Shown here in pieces: positions 1 through 8,929 of a stretch of DNA of 64,000 nucleotides; within the stretch, counting starts at the first letter, position 1, and every line of letters starts with the position of its first letter. A program made the translations under genes and the position numbers. The notes under the pieces are model-generated. The model was not told the DNA's origin. It worked only from the letters and a program-made list of their open reading frames with translations, and did no database searches. The stretch is from Paenibacillus faecalis (GTDB lineage Bacteria; Bacillota; Bacilli; Paenibacillales; Paenibacillaceae). The stretch is from assembly GCF_900289175.1 (NCBI RefSeq), contig NZ_LT985747.1, positions 2,895,761 through 2,959,760 of the forward strand, in the 5' to 3' direction.

Positions 1-66
1 CCTCAGCCTGTGCTGGACGTCGCTACAAAAAAACTGCAAGAACTAAAATTGCTGCTGGAAGCATAA
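1..66 (+). CDS. 3' end of an unidentified upstream gene (partial)
   Basis: Frame 1 is open from the first base to a TAA stop at 64-66. It encodes the last 21 residues of a protein, ending in a charged amphipathic segment (VATKKLQELKLLLEA). The stop lies just upstream of the ribosome binding site of the next gene, so the two are probably cotranscribed. Too little is present to name the family. Confidence 0.6.
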   Translation, partial: PQPVLDVATKKLQELKLLLEA

Positions 67-79
67 ACAAGGAATTGTG

Positions 80-1312
80 ATGAAAACAAACAAACCACTG
101 CCCAAGAGAGGGACGCCGGATTTTCAGCTGCTGATCCTTACCTTGCTGCTGGTGGGATTCGGACTGATCATGGTATTCAGTTCCAGCTCCAGTTTGGCCG
201 TATTCAGTAAAAAATTCGACTACGATCCGCTGCATTTTGCAAAACGCCAGCTTATCTTTTCTGCTCTTGGTTTCTTCGTCATGCTGGTTACAATGAACAT
301 CAATTATAAGAAATACAAGAAGCTATGCATTCCTGTCTTTTTCTTCTCGCTACTTATGCTGATCCTTGTTGTTGCTGTCGGAAGAACGACCAACGGTGCT
401 ACAAGCTGGTTTAATCTATTTTCCGGTAAACTGGGGATTCAGCCGACGGAGCTCGCCAAAATTGCTACAATTGTTTATTTAGCTGCATTGATAACGAAGA
501 AAGGCGAGCGGATTCGGCAATGGAAAGGCGGTTTCTTCCCTGTTCTTATTATCGTCGGGGTTGTTGCCGGTCTGATCATGCTTCAGCCTGACCTAGGCTC
601 TACCTTCATTCTAGTGGCCACTAGCGGATTGGTCATCTATGCGGGGGGCGCCAGTCTAAAGCATATTACAGCATGTATTTCTCTTGTTGCACTCGGACTG
701 GCCGTGACCATCGGAGTCGGTTCTCTAATCGAAGCGATTTCCGGCAATGACGCACAGCAAGCGGCAAGCAACGACTATAAAATAGGTCGAATAGAGGCTT
801 ATCTCGATCCCTTTAAAGATGAATCCGGAACAGGTTATAACCTGGTTCAATCCCTCATTGCCATTGGTCAAGGGGGGGTAACCGGGATGGGATACGGTGA
901 AGGCGTGCAAAAACTGCATTATTTGCCGAACCCGTACAATGATTTTATATTTTCCGTCATTGCGGAAGAATTCGGATTTATAGGGACGTCGATATTTCTA
1001 CTTATTTATTTGTATTTCATATGGAGGGGAATTATTATTGCTCTGCGCTGCCCGGACCCCTTCGGAACACTGACTGGTATCGGGATTATGGGGCTTATAG
1101 CCATTCAGGCTTTTATCAACATCGGCGGAGTAACAAATACGATTCCTATAACGGGCATTACCCTTCCGTTCATCAGCTATGGCGGATCTTCTCTGCTCGT
1201 TATGATGCTGGCTATGGGAATTATGCTGAGCATCTCCAGAGAAAGCAACCGTCCTCAGAAGGAAGAACATGTGAAATCTGTTGTAAAAAAAGACTACCGG
1301 TCTACCCGGTAG
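80..1312 (+). CDS. ftsW: FtsW/SpoVE-type SEDS peptidoglycan polymerase
   Basis: This is a polytopic SEDS-family protein of about 410 residues. SEDS proteins polymerise lipid II into glycan strands at the septum (FtsW) or in the spore cortex (SpoVE). Visible family marks are NGATSWFNL near residue 105, QPTELAK near 121, QPDLGST near 169, the RIEAYLDPF block near 238 and PFISYGGSS near 364. The RIEAYLDPF block favours FtsW/SpoVE over RodA. The ATG at 80 has AAGGAA five bases upstream, whereas the in-frame GTG at 77 sits too close to it. The last codons and stop lie inside a hairpin terminator. FtsW versus SpoVE cannot be settled from sequence alone. A ylaN-like gene lies 2 kb away on the other strand; ylaN neighbours ftsW in Bacillus. 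Confidence 0.88.
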   Translation: MKTNKPLPKRGTPDFQLLILTLLLVGFGLIMVFSSSSSLAVFSKKFDYDPLHFAKRQLIFSALGFFVMLVTMNINYKKYKKLCIPVFFFSLLMLILVVAVGRTTNGATSWFNLFSGKLGIQPTELAKIATIVYLAALITKKGERIRQWKGGFFPVLIIVGVVAGLIMLQPDLGSTFILVATSGLVIYAGGASLKHITACISLVALGLAVTIGVGSLIEAISGNDAQQAASNDYKIGRIEAYLDPFKDESGTGYNLVQSLIAIGQGGVTGMGYGEGVQKLHYLPNPYNDFIFSVIAEEFGFIGTSIFLLIYLYFIWRGIIIALRCPDPFGTLTGIGIMGLIAIQAFINIGGVTNTIPITGITLPFISYGGSSLLVMMLAMGIMLSISRESNRPQKEEHVKSVVKKDYRSTR

Positions 1313-1315
1313 TCT
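1285..1315. terminator. Intrinsic terminator overlapping the ftsW stop codon
   Basis: AGACTACCGG at 1291-1300 and CCGGTAGTCT at 1306-1315 form a perfect 10-bp stem with a 5-nt loop. On the minus strand it is followed by a run of T, so it is strongest as the terminator of the Asp23 gene. On the plus strand the tail is T-poor. The ftsW TAG stop (1310-1312) is inside the stem. Confidence 0.75.
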
Positions 1316-1345
1316 TTCGTCGTTCTTATGTCTTATCTCTGATGT

Positions 1346-1732
1346 TTATTTCGTCCGATTCTGAATGTCATCAATTTCATCATCTTTGAAAGCGACGCCT
1401 TCGACTTTGACATTGACTTCAACAACCCGAAGTCCTGTCATGCTCTCAATGGCTTCACGCACGTTTTGCTGAAGCATACGGCACACTTCATGTATCGGCG
1501 TCTCGTACAGGACAATAATGCGCAAGTCAACTGCTGCTTCGAGCTGACCGACCTCTACTGTCACACCTTTTTGTACATTTTTACCGCTTAGTCGTTTCGC
1601 CCAACCTTCAGACAAACCACCAGACATTGCTGCAATCCCAGGAGTCTCCAGGGCAGCCATTCCGGCAATTTTCGAGACGACATCATCCGATATCCGAATC
1701 AAACCGTTATCCAGTTGAAGTTGTTCCGCCAT
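1346..1732 (-). CDS. Asp23/Gls24 family envelope stress response protein
   Basis: This is a 128-residue Asp23/Gls24-type protein. The family includes B. subtilis YloU/YqhY and staphylococcal Asp23, small acidic proteins linked to envelope or alkaline stress. The central part has the family pattern, including AALETPGIAAMSGG and a VDLRIIVLYETPIHEV beta segment followed by an amphipathic helix. The reading frame is open 44 codons further upstream. The ATG at 1732 is preferred because AAGGAGGA lies about 6 bases before it and the homologous region starts at MAEQLQLDNG. No transmembrane segment is visible. It is transcribed convergently with ftsW. The exact paralogue is not resolved. Confidence 0.85.
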   Translation of the reverse strand: MAEQLQLDNGLIRISDDVVSKIAGMAALETPGIAAMSGGLSEGWAKRLSGKNVQKGVTVEVGQLEAAVDLRIIVLYETPIHEVCRMLQQNVREAIESMTGLRVVEVNVKVEGVAFKDDEIDDIQNRTK

Positions 1733-1875
1733 GTCAAATCCTCCTTCACCCTCATATTCGTTATTGTAAATCCTAACAGGCCTAAAAAGCAAATACTTGC
1801 TATACCCTATACATATTATCGACACTTTTCTGGGAATATTGTAAGAGAATATTTGATTTTTCACAAAAAAGGCTG

Positions 1876-2955
1876 GTGTACATTTTGAAAAAGTGGCTAA
1901 GTCCCACTCTGTTAATCGTTTCCTTTCTGCTCAGTGCCGCGGGACACTTCCTACATTGGAACTTCACCCTGCAGTTTATTTTGTCGTCTATATCGGTTAT
2001 TTTTGTGGCGGGATTTCTCGGAAAAGCAACGGAAAGCGTCGCCCATTACGCCGGACAGCGGCTTGGAGGGTTTCTAAATGCTACTTTCGGAAATGCTGCC
2101 GAGCTTATTATCGCCATCCTTTTGGTTAGACAAGGACTGTACGATATGGTAAAAGCAAGCATTACCGGTTCCATCATCGGCAACCTGCTGCTCGTTCTGG
2201 GGCTTAGCTTGTTTGCCGGCGGCCTGAAATATAAAGTTCAGAAATACAACGTAACATTGGCCGGATTGAACGGCTCGCTTATGATCCTCGGTATCATAGC
2301 ACTTTTTATACCTGCGATATTCCTGAACACCCACTCCATTACGGAATCAGACACCAAATTCTTAAGTCTGATTGTAGCAGGTATACTCATTGCCTCTTAT
2401 TTAGCTTGGCTGCTCTTCTCCATGGTCACACATAAAAGCTATCTGGCTGACGTCAGCGATAGCAGTGACAAGGAGCTTCCGCACGAGCATGATCCTACGT
2501 GGTCCAAAGGTCGATCTGTCCTTTATCTGGTTCTCGCTACCGTTATGGTCGCCTTTGTCAGTGAATGGCTCGTTAACGTTCTGGAACCTGTCAGTCAGGA
2601 GTATGGACTGAGTGAGCTGTTTGTCGGGGCATTCCTTGTAGCTATTATCGGTAACGCCGCAGAACATAGTGCAGCCATCATGCTGGCGATGAAGAACAAA
2701 ATCGGTGCAGCGGTGGAAATTGCCGTCGGCAGCAGTCTTCAAATCGCCCTGTTTGTAGCCCCTGTCTTGGTATTTATCAGCTTTTTCATGGGCAATACGA
2801 TGGATATCGTATTCACGACCATCGAGCTCGTAGCGATCGGTGTAGCTATCTTTATTGCCAAATCAATCACACAGGACGGTGCAACCAATTGGTATGAGGG
2901 ACTCATGCTGATGGCGGTTTATATTATTCTCGGCTTTTCTTTTTATCTCGTTTGA
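1876..2955 (+). CDS. Ca2+/H+ antiporter, CaCA/Cax family
   Basis: This is a 359-residue hydrophobic protein with about 11 membrane segments arranged as two inverted halves. Each half carries the CaCA signature: GNAAELI near residue 70 and GNAAEHSAA near 258. The conserved glutamates of these motifs bind the cation in Cax exchangers, so proton-driven Ca2+ export is the likely role (as in YfkE/ChaA relatives). A hydrophilic acidic loop near residues 195-210 joins the halves. The start is uncertain: GTG at 1876 or TTG at 1885, both with weak ribosome binding sites. It stands alone between two minus-strand genes. Ion selectivity is inferred from the family. Confidence 0.85.
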   Translation: MYILKKWLSPTLLIVSFLLSAAGHFLHWNFTLQFILSSISVIFVAGFLGKATESVAHYAGQRLGGFLNATFGNAAELIIAILLVRQGLYDMVKASITGSIIGNLLLVLGLSLFAGGLKYKVQKYNVTLAGLNGSLMILGIIALFIPAIFLNTHSITESDTKFLSLIVAGILIASYLAWLLFSMVTHKSYLADVSDSSDKELPHEHDPTWSKGRSVLYLVLATVMVAFVSEWLVNVLEPVSQEYGLSELFVGAFLVAIIGNAAEHSAAIMLAMKNKIGAAVEIAVGSSLQIALFVAPVLVFISFFMGNTMDIVFTTIELVAIGVAIFIAKSITQDGATNWYEGLMLMAVYIILGFSFYLV

Positions 2956-3019
2956 ACTTACAACCAGGTTCGCTTTACATGGACTTCATCCCATGCTAAA
3001 AAGCGATAAACACAAGAAA

Positions 3020-3060
3020 AAACGCCTTTTGACATCCTGCTGTAAAGATGAAAAGCGTTT
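3020..3060 (-). terminator. Probable terminator of ylaN
   Basis: An imperfect hairpin pairs AAACGC...TTTT...CATC with GATGAAAAGCGTTT. On the minus strand it is followed by TTTTCTTGTG. It lies 80 bases past the ylaN stop and also sits beyond the convergent antiporter gene. Confidence 0.5.
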
Positions 3061-3140
3061 CCCCGGTTTCTTATATTAAAAACTCATGCCAGCGCTCATT
3101 GCACATGCGTTTCTATGTATCGCCTGCACAAGACAGGCTA

Positions 3141-3425
3141 TTAGGCTTGATTCATGGCTTCATATAACAAAGCCAAATTACGTTCCAGCTTGCTGAGAAG
3201 TTGCTTTCCCGTCGCTTCCGGCAGAAGTCCCGCACGGATCGCAAAGTCTACTTCTCGTGAAAATCCGTACATTTGGGTATCCAGCACTTCCTCATAGAGA
3301 GGGCAGTAACGGGTTGCCAGATTCTCCATCTGCACTTCAATGAGCTTTTGAATTTTATCTGCATCTTCATGAAGAAGACTGATTGCTTTATGGTGAAGCT
3401 GTTCCTGCAAATCAGATGAAGTCAT
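3141..3425 (-). CDS. ylaN: YlaN family protein (UPF0358)
   Basis: This 94-residue protein matches B. subtilis YlaN closely, including the block [20 protein letters not shown] and the C-terminal [11 protein letters not shown]. YlaN is a small helical protein needed under iron limitation and reported to act with Fur. The frame is open nine codons upstream, but the ATG at 3425 has a GGGGGGAA ribosome binding site and gives the usual family length. It is monocistronic here. In Bacillus ylaN lies directly beside ftsW; here the two are separated by two other genes. Confidence 0.88.
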   Translation of the reverse strand: MTSSDLQEQLHHKAISLLHEDADKIQKLIEVQMENLATRYCPLYEEVLDTQMYGFSREVDFAIRAGLLPEATGKQLLSKLERNLALLYEAMNQA

Positions 3426-3747
3426 GATCTTCCCCCCTATGTTAAATATCACAGCACGGTTACTACATCTAATATTAGACGAAATTGCATATCAATACAA
3501 GGACCAGTTCAGAAGTATACTTCAAACCTCCCCGTATTTAATTTCATTCCTTTCGTATGCTTCCCGTTCTTCATTGTTCATGCAGATAAACTGAGGTTTT
3601 CGTACTCTCCCAAATATCACTATAATTTATTATATTTCAACAAAAGCAGGTTGCCCAAGAAAAATTTCTCGAACAGCCTGCTTTGCTTGTGAACTATCCT
3701 GGGTATTGATTGATCATAGAGCTCCAGGTAAACATTGCTTGATGATG
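3426..3747. other. Intergenic region with one candidate terminator
   Basis: This 322-base gap holds the upstream region of ylaN and the downstream region of the HPr-like gene. An 11-bp stem with one wobble pair, AAAGCAGGTTG at 3643-3653 with CAGCCTGCTTT at 3674-3684, is a candidate terminator for the HPr-like gene. Its T-run is weak. I see no other gene or motif here. Confidence 0.45.
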
Positions 3748-3993
3748 TTATTCACCAACCACGGTTACATTTAAACCATGCTTCTTAAATACTTCTGTCA
3801 TCGCTTTTTTAGCTTCTTCGGCATCTGGGCCATGAACGTGTAATTCATAGCTCTGATGGCTCACCAATGTAGTAAATAGTCCCAAAATGCTCTTTACATC
3901 GATGTACTTGTTCTCAGCCTGCAAAACGATTGAAGATGAGAACTTGCCTGCTGTCTGAGAAATGTCTACAACGATCGCATTGTTATTGGACAT
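3748..3993 (-). CDS. HPr-like (Crh-like) protein lacking the His15 segment
   Basis: This 81-residue protein aligns with the PTS phosphocarrier HPr from its first helix onward: SQTAGKFSS corresponds to VQTASKFNS. VKSILGLF corresponds to the Ser46 region, which HPr kinase phosphorylates in Firmicutes. DAEEAKKAMTEVF corresponds to the last helix. The N-terminal strand and the GIHARP segment with the PEP-dependent His15 are absent. The start looks genuine, with GGAGGG seven bases before the ATG. The C terminus has an extra short strand-like tail, NVTVVGE. A catalytic phosphocarrier role is therefore unlikely. A regulatory role like Crh, through the serine, is the best inference. It is monocistronic, 16 kb from ptsG-ptsI and ccpA. 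Confidence 0.75.
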   Translation of the reverse strand: MSNNNAIVVDISQTAGKFSSSIVLQAENKYIDVKSILGLFTTLVSHQSYELHVHGPDAEEAKKAMTEVFKKHGLNVTVVGE

Positions 3994-4084
3994 ATGAATC
4001 CCTCCGTAACTTTATGATACATAGCTATATTCGTTCCCCCTCATGATACCTTGAATCCGTTTTCTTATGCAACTATATTTCTTT

Positions 4085-5200
4085 TTATTTCAGATTTTCA
4101 GGGTTTAGTCCCTCAAGCTCAGGGATAACGAAAATACCGTCTTTACGGATCAGCACATCATCGAAATAAATCTCCCCGCCACCATACTCCGGACGCTGAA
4201 TCAGTACCAAGTCCCAGTGAATGGAAGAACGGTTGCCGTTGTCTGTTACTTCATAGGCCTGACCAGGTGTAAAGTGGAGGCTGCCCGCGATCTTCTCATC
4301 AAACAAAATATCTTTCATCGGCGTTAAAATATACGGGTTGAAGCCGATCGCAAATTCACCGATATAACGTGCACCTTCATCGGAATCCAGAATTTCGTTA
4401 ATCCGGGCCGTATCGTTGCTCGTTGCTTCAACGATCTTGCCGTTCTCAAAACGGAATTTAATATTTTCAAAAGTGACCCCGTTATAAATCGACGGAGTAT
4501 TGTAAGAAATCGTTCCGTTCACTGAATCACGAACCGGTGCAGTATACACTTCTCCATCCGGAATGTTCTTTTGGCCGGAGCATTTCTCTGCTCCAACGCC
4601 CTTAATCGAAAAGCTAAGGTCGGTTCCAGGCCCTACAATACGGACCTTGTCGGTTTTTCTCATCAGTTCTGCCAGCGGGTCCTGAGCCCGGTCCATTTTG
4701 GAATAATCCAGGTTGCACACGTCAAAATAAAAGTTTTCAAAGGCTTCCGTGCTCATATTCGCCAGCTGTGCCATGCTTGCATTCGGATAACGAAGAACGA
4801 CCCATTTCGTGTTCTTGACACGTTCTTCACTATGTACCGGATGAGAATACAGAGAGTTATACATCTTCATATTTTCTTCCGGCACATCGGATAAATCATT
4901 GACATTCTCTCCTGCCCGAATACCAATATAGCAATCCATCTCTTGCATCCGCTTCAAATCCAGTTCAGCCCACAGTGTAAGCTGCTCTTTCGTCGCGTTC
5001 ATAAGCATCGCACGCTGTACTGTTTTATCGGTTAATTGAACAAAAGGACGCCCTCCCTTTTTACCCACTTCTTCGATAATAGCGTTTAGCAGATCGCGTT
5101 CCGTACCGATCATCTCAATCAACACGTTTTCACCCGGCTGCATATCCACCGAATAACCTACAAGGTTTTCGGCTAGTTTCTGAATTCTTGGATCTCGCAT
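4085..5200 (-). CDS. M29 family metallo-aminopeptidase
   Basis: This is a 371-residue cytosolic aminopeptidase of the AmpS/AmpT (peptidase M29) family, which removes N-terminal residues from peptides using a two-metal site. The expected ligands and catalytic residues can be assigned by motif: E217 in PDGE, E282 in GEF, H309 in GSLHF, Y316, and H328/D330 in SIHWD. The length is a little short of the roughly 410 residues usual for the family but complete. The ATG at 5200 follows an AAGGAGG site. It is monocistronic, between the HPr-like gene and a lipoprotein gene. Confidence 0.9.
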   Translation of the reverse strand: MRDPRIQKLAENLVGYSVDMQPGENVLIEMIGTERDLLNAIIEEVGKKGGRPFVQLTDKTVQRAMLMNATKEQLTLWAELDLKRMQEMDCYIGIRAGENVNDLSDVPEENMKMYNSLYSHPVHSEERVKNTKWVVLRYPNASMAQLANMSTEAFENFYFDVCNLDYSKMDRAQDPLAELMRKTDKVRIVGPGTDLSFSIKGVGAEKCSGQKNIPDGEVYTAPVRDSVNGTISYNTPSIYNGVTFENIKFRFENGKIVEATSNDTARINEILDSDEGARYIGEFAIGFNPYILTPMKDILFDEKIAGSLHFTPGQAYEVTDNGNRSSIHWDLVLIQRPEYGGGEIYFDDVLIRKDGIFVIPELEGLNPENLK

Positions 5201-5321
5201 TATGTAACCTCCTTGAGCTGCTTTACCTGCTTGCTCTCATTCGTTTAAAAATTGAACAGCGGTAAATTCATTATTTTATTGTATCACGGTAAAAGGCATG
5301 CGTCAGCTGACGAGCAGAAAA

Positions 5322-6161
5322 TTATCGGGACTGGGAAAAGCTGATATTAGACATCATGCTTTCAGTATGTTTCCGGCCAAAAGAATCTTGATAAGAAACT
5401 TTACGTTCTGAGGACAGTTTCTGAGGAAGGTCAGTTTTTTTATTTATCGTCAAATAAAATACAGTGGAAACGTCGGCTTTTGAGAGCAGCTGATTCAGCT
5501 CTCGGTTTCCCTTTTCCCACACAGCAAGAAGCCGTTTCCGAGATTTTTCATTCTCAGGGTAGAGAGCGTCCCCCTTCTGGTCCATACGATTTCGAAGCTG
5601 CTGCATCTGCCCGTTCAGCGCTTCAGTTATCATCTGGCGGGAAGCCTTCGAGTCCAGCTCGATCCGGAGCACTTTAGTGCCGCGTGCAGCCCCGGACTCC
5701 TCTGTTACTTTTTTATTGGATTTCCCGATCATCTGCAGCTGTTCCAAAGGGTTAAGCGGTGACATCCAGTTATCGTTTGAATAACCGTCAGCAAGGGGAC
5801 GCCAAATCCCGCCCTCATATTTCATCGTTCCTTTCAGTCCATCCATGCTTGTATTTCCGGCGGAGTAAACGGATGAAGAAGAGACAGGAGACGCCGATTT
5901 TGAGGTCGTTAGTGTAAGCAGATGATGATTCTTCAGCTCACCTTCAAAAGCAACCGATTGCTCAAACACTCCACTCTCCCCATTTCGAATCGCCATCTCT
6001 CCCTTGAACGTAAGGCGATCTACGCCTTCCAGTCCGGCAATGGCCCGGTTTAAAGACTGTTCAGCCGTTAACTGCTCCATTCCACAACCCTGGACAAATA
6101 ACATCAAGCTCAATGCAATCCATACCATTCGAAGACGAAGAATGGTTCCGAATCTTCTCAT
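5322..6161 (-). CDS. Hypothetical lipoprotein
   Basis: This 279-residue secreted lipoprotein begins with a basic N terminus, a hydrophobic stretch and the lipobox VQGC near residue 26. The mature part has a serine-rich linker and a C-terminal beta-rich region (TVFYLTINKKTDLPQKL), as seen in proteins with LolA- or outer-surface-like folds. No specific family was recognised. The ATG at 6161 is better placed than the adjacent TTG at 6164 relative to the GAGAGG site. It is probably membrane-anchored and faces outward. Confidence 0.7.
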   Translation of the reverse strand: MRRFGTILRLRMVWIALSLMLFVQGCGMEQLTAEQSLNRAIAGLEGVDRLTFKGEMAIRNGESGVFEQSVAFEGELKNHHLLTLTTSKSASPVSSSSVYSAGNTSMDGLKGTMKYEGGIWRPLADGYSNDNWMSPLNPLEQLQMIGKSNKKVTEESGAARGTKVLRIELDSKASRQMITEALNGQMQQLRNRMDQKGDALYPENEKSRKRLLAVWEKGNRELNQLLSKADVSTVFYLTINKKTDLPQKLSSERKVSYQDSFGRKHTESMMSNISFSQSR

Positions 6162-6310
6162 CAAGATCAGCCTCTCGTATGTTCATCACTCTTATGCTAA
6201 CCCTCCCTTTCCCATTTATACAAAAGCAAACAATTTATCTGCCCTCGTAACAGGCGAGCCTTATATTTTTTAAATATGCTGCATAAAAAATAGCAGCACA
6301 AGAATAACAA

Positions 6311-6364
6311 AACGGTAACCTTAGGAGAAGACACTTTTAAAAAGAATCATCTCGGGCTACCGTT
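6311..6364 (-). terminator. Candidate terminator of the diguanylate cyclase gene
   Basis: AACGGTAACC at 6311-6320 pairs imperfectly with GGCTACCGTT ending at 6364, across a long loop. The minus strand continues into TTTGTTATTCTT. It sits 30 bases past the stop at 6396. Confidence 0.4.
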
Positions 6365-6395
6365 CAAACCACTTTTGTACTACTATTTTCATTTT

Positions 6396-8384
6396 TCATT
6401 CTTCCAAAATATCCAACTTCTCGACCGCAATCCGGTTTCGCCCGCTATTTTTTGCTTCATATAGAGCCATGTCTGCGCGGTAAAAAAGAGATTCAACACT
6501 GATTTTCTCATTCATCCAATTCCATTCGGATATACCGCAGGAGACGGTTACTTTCGGCTCTGTTTCTTCCGCAACCCTGCGGCGAATACGCTCAGCTACA
6601 TGACTAGCCGTCTCAATACCCAAGCCGGGAAGGTAAATCGCCAGCTCTTCTCCACCCCATCTGGCAGCAATATCGGTCTGCCGAATCGACGATTTCACGA
6701 TAGCGCTAACCTGCTTTAAGATCTTGTCCCCCAGCTGATGTCCAAACGTATCGTTTACCTGCTTAAACTGGTCAATGTCCACTACGATCAGTGAACCGCA
6801 TAAATCACGGTTCTGACACTCATGGATCGCTTCATCTAGATAATGCCTAGCAAAGAGTTCCGTCAACATATCCCGGTTCGCCATGCGTCTAACTTCCGCA
6901 TGCAACGTTGCATTTCCTATGGCAAGACCGATATGACTTGCCAATGCTTGAAGCAGACGGTAGTTATCATAAGTAAAATAATGCTTTTTACGATGGGTTA
7001 ATAATATAACGCCCTGAACCTTTGCGTTGACGATTAGCGGCGTTGCGATCACCGAATTCGACCCTGTTGACTCCATCAGCTTGGATACCGCAGGGCGCTC
7101 GTCCGAATAATCCGCCAAGATTAAAGGCTCCTTTGAGGAATAGACGTACCCCCCAAGCCCATAATCCTTCTCGAACACTTCCTTAACCAGCCACTCCGCA
7201 TTACAGGACAAAATTTCTAAACCGCCAAGCTCTTCGTTATAACTTGTAATACAGCAGTACTCTGCATTCAATATCTTCCTTAGTTCCTCGTTTGCAAACT
7301 GATAAATGTCCTGAAGCTGCAAACTTTTGTTCAACTGTTGAGTAAGTTCATTGATCATCCGCAGCTCATGGATCATAAGATTCGATTGTTCATACAGTTT
7401 GGCGTTCTCGAAAGCTGTCCCAGCGGCGTCCGCCATCATGCCAACCAATTCAAAATCCATATCTTTCATATGTTCCCGCTTCACCACAAGATGAAGAACA
7501 CCATAAACCCCTTGCTTGCCTCCAACGGGAATACCGATCTCTGTTAGCCCCTCAGACTGCTCCCGTCTTTGGCAGACAGTCATCATTCCTTCCATAAAGG
7601 TACGGACGTACACTTCCTCCTTCCAGTGATGAAGAAGCAAGGGCAGCACAAGCGGGTGGCTGCACTGATGATCCTGGGACAGAAACAGTTTTACGTTCAC
7701 GTTGGCATAAAGACCAAGCACGCTGTCCAGCAGCTCTGTCAAAACCCCGTCTACATCGATCTGTGCATGCATTCGCTTCAGTACCTGGAACAGGACAGAT
7801 CGTCTGCGGGATTCCCGATTTGCTTGAACATGAACTTTAGCAAGGTCCTCGACAAATATACGTTCAAACCAGCGGTAAAAACAAGCCCGAAACAATAGTG
7901 CGGCCGATTCGGTTATACACTGGGCTTGTTGATCCTCTATTTGCGAAGAAGAAACGCTGACCAACACTGCGAACAAATCACCGTGAATTCTGGAAAAGAT
8001 GGGAACCGCACATACCATTCTGCCATCAAGACGATCCTCTTCACTGCCAACGGCGGTAGTCTTCATTTCTATTGCCCGCTGTACGATGCTGTCATCCCCT
8101 GCTGAGAAATATTCCCGCAGCGTGTCATCTCCAACCAGCCATTCCCCCATTGGACTTATGACAATCCAATCAGCCTGCGATACCATTTGCAGCCCGGAAC
8201 TTTCCTTCATCCACTCTCCAAAGCTGTGTTCTATCAATTGTTGAAGATAGGGAAAATCCGATGGTGTGATATCCATCATCTGGTGCCGCATAAAAAAATC
8301 GGTTTCAGGGATTCGCCCGGTACCGTTTAACATGGCTGTAGAACCGGGAGAGCTTGCAAACACTTTCCGTTGTTCTTCTGACAT
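6396..8384 (-). CDS. GAF-domain diguanylate cyclase (GGDEF)
   Basis: This is a 662-residue soluble signalling protein. The C-terminal part, about residues 500-660, is a GGDEF domain. Its active-site motif is WGGEEL near 576, preceded by an RQTD inhibitory (I) site at the proper five-residue spacing. It should make cyclic di-GMP from two GTP and be feedback-inhibited. Residues about 345-490 form a GAF domain. The region at about 185-340 looks like a second, more diverged GAF domain, and the first 150 residues may be a third sensor module. No membrane segments are visible. It is monocistronic. The sensed ligand is unknown. Confidence 0.88.
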   Translation of the reverse strand: MSEEQRKVFASSPGSTAMLNGTGRIPETDFFMRHQMMDITPSDFPYLQQLIEHSFGEWMKESSGLQMVSQADWIVISPMGEWLVGDDTLREYFSAGDDSIVQRAIEMKTTAVGSEEDRLDGRMVCAVPIFSRIHGDLFAVLVSVSSSQIEDQQAQCITESAALLFRACFYRWFERIFVEDLAKVHVQANRESRRRSVLFQVLKRMHAQIDVDGVLTELLDSVLGLYANVNVKLFLSQDHQCSHPLVLPLLLHHWKEEVYVRTFMEGMMTVCQRREQSEGLTEIGIPVGGKQGVYGVLHLVVKREHMKDMDFELVGMMADAAGTAFENAKLYEQSNLMIHELRMINELTQQLNKSLQLQDIYQFANEELRKILNAEYCCITSYNEELGGLEILSCNAEWLVKEVFEKDYGLGGYVYSSKEPLILADYSDERPAVSKLMESTGSNSVIATPLIVNAKVQGVILLTHRKKHYFTYDNYRLLQALASHIGLAIGNATLHAEVRRMANRDMLTELFARHYLDEAIHECQNRDLCGSLIVVDIDQFKQVNDTFGHQLGDKILKQVSAIVKSSIRQTDIAARWGGEELAIYLPGLGIETASHVAERIRRRVAEETEPKVTVSCGISEWNWMNEKISVESLFYRADMALYEAKNSGRNRIAVEKLDILEE

Positions 8385-8706
8385 AAAAGGGCGCTCCTTT
8401 GCACCATTATAAGAGCCTGTCTAAAGACCTAGATACTGACGGTTTAATTGTGTAAGCCTCATCCTTCCTAAGTCCAGTAGGCAAAAGTGGCAATACACTC
8501 CGCTGTTCCTGCCACCAGTAAACAACACAGCAACATAGTATGTATCCTGATTTCAATTAAATACTGATTTCAAACAAATATTCACTATTAATCTTATATT
8601 ACTATTTTCCACCCGATTTTGCATTATAATTTCGAAGTTCGAGTTATATTTTCTAGGTCCATAGACCCATCGACAATTTTAGACAAATAATATTGTGAAC
8701 TCCACC
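8385..8706. other. AT-rich intergenic region upstream of the rpsD promoter
   Basis: This region of about 320 bases lies between divergent genes. It must hold the promoter of the diguanylate cyclase gene. No reading frame, tRNA or clear repeat was found in it. Confidence 0.4.
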
Positions 8707-8734
8707 TTGACTTTATATTATCATTTCATATAAT
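8707..8734 (+). promoter_or_regulatory. Strong sigma-A-type promoter of rpsD
   Basis: TTGACT at 8707-8712 and TATAAT at 8729-8734 are separated by 16 bases in an AT-rich context. The predicted transcription start near 8741 leaves a leader of about 190 nt before rpsD. Confidence 0.75.
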
Positions 8735-8740
8735 ATTTAT

Positions 8741-8929
8741 TGTTGAACAAGAATGCAATGCATTCCATATGAATTGGGCGGAACGTTGTGTCACCCTCAC
8801 GATATTTGTTTTTGACAGGACAGCGGCTGAACTTTCCTGTCATACTCTGTCTGTAAGACAGTGATCAACAAATACGGCGCAAATAGAGCCCTAATTATTG
8901 AAACTTAATTACAAAGGAGTCTATATTAC
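8741..8929 (+). promoter_or_regulatory. Structured rpsD 5' leader, candidate S4 autoregulatory element
   Basis: The untranslated leader of about 190 nt contains at least two consecutive stems: GACAGGA (8814-8820) with TCCTGTC (8835-8841), and CTGTC (8847-8851) with GACAG (8857-8861). B. subtilis rpsD is known to be autoregulated by S4 binding to a long leader. The position and length here agree, but the fold was not computed. The ribosome binding site AAAGGAG lies just before the ATG. Confidence 0.6.
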
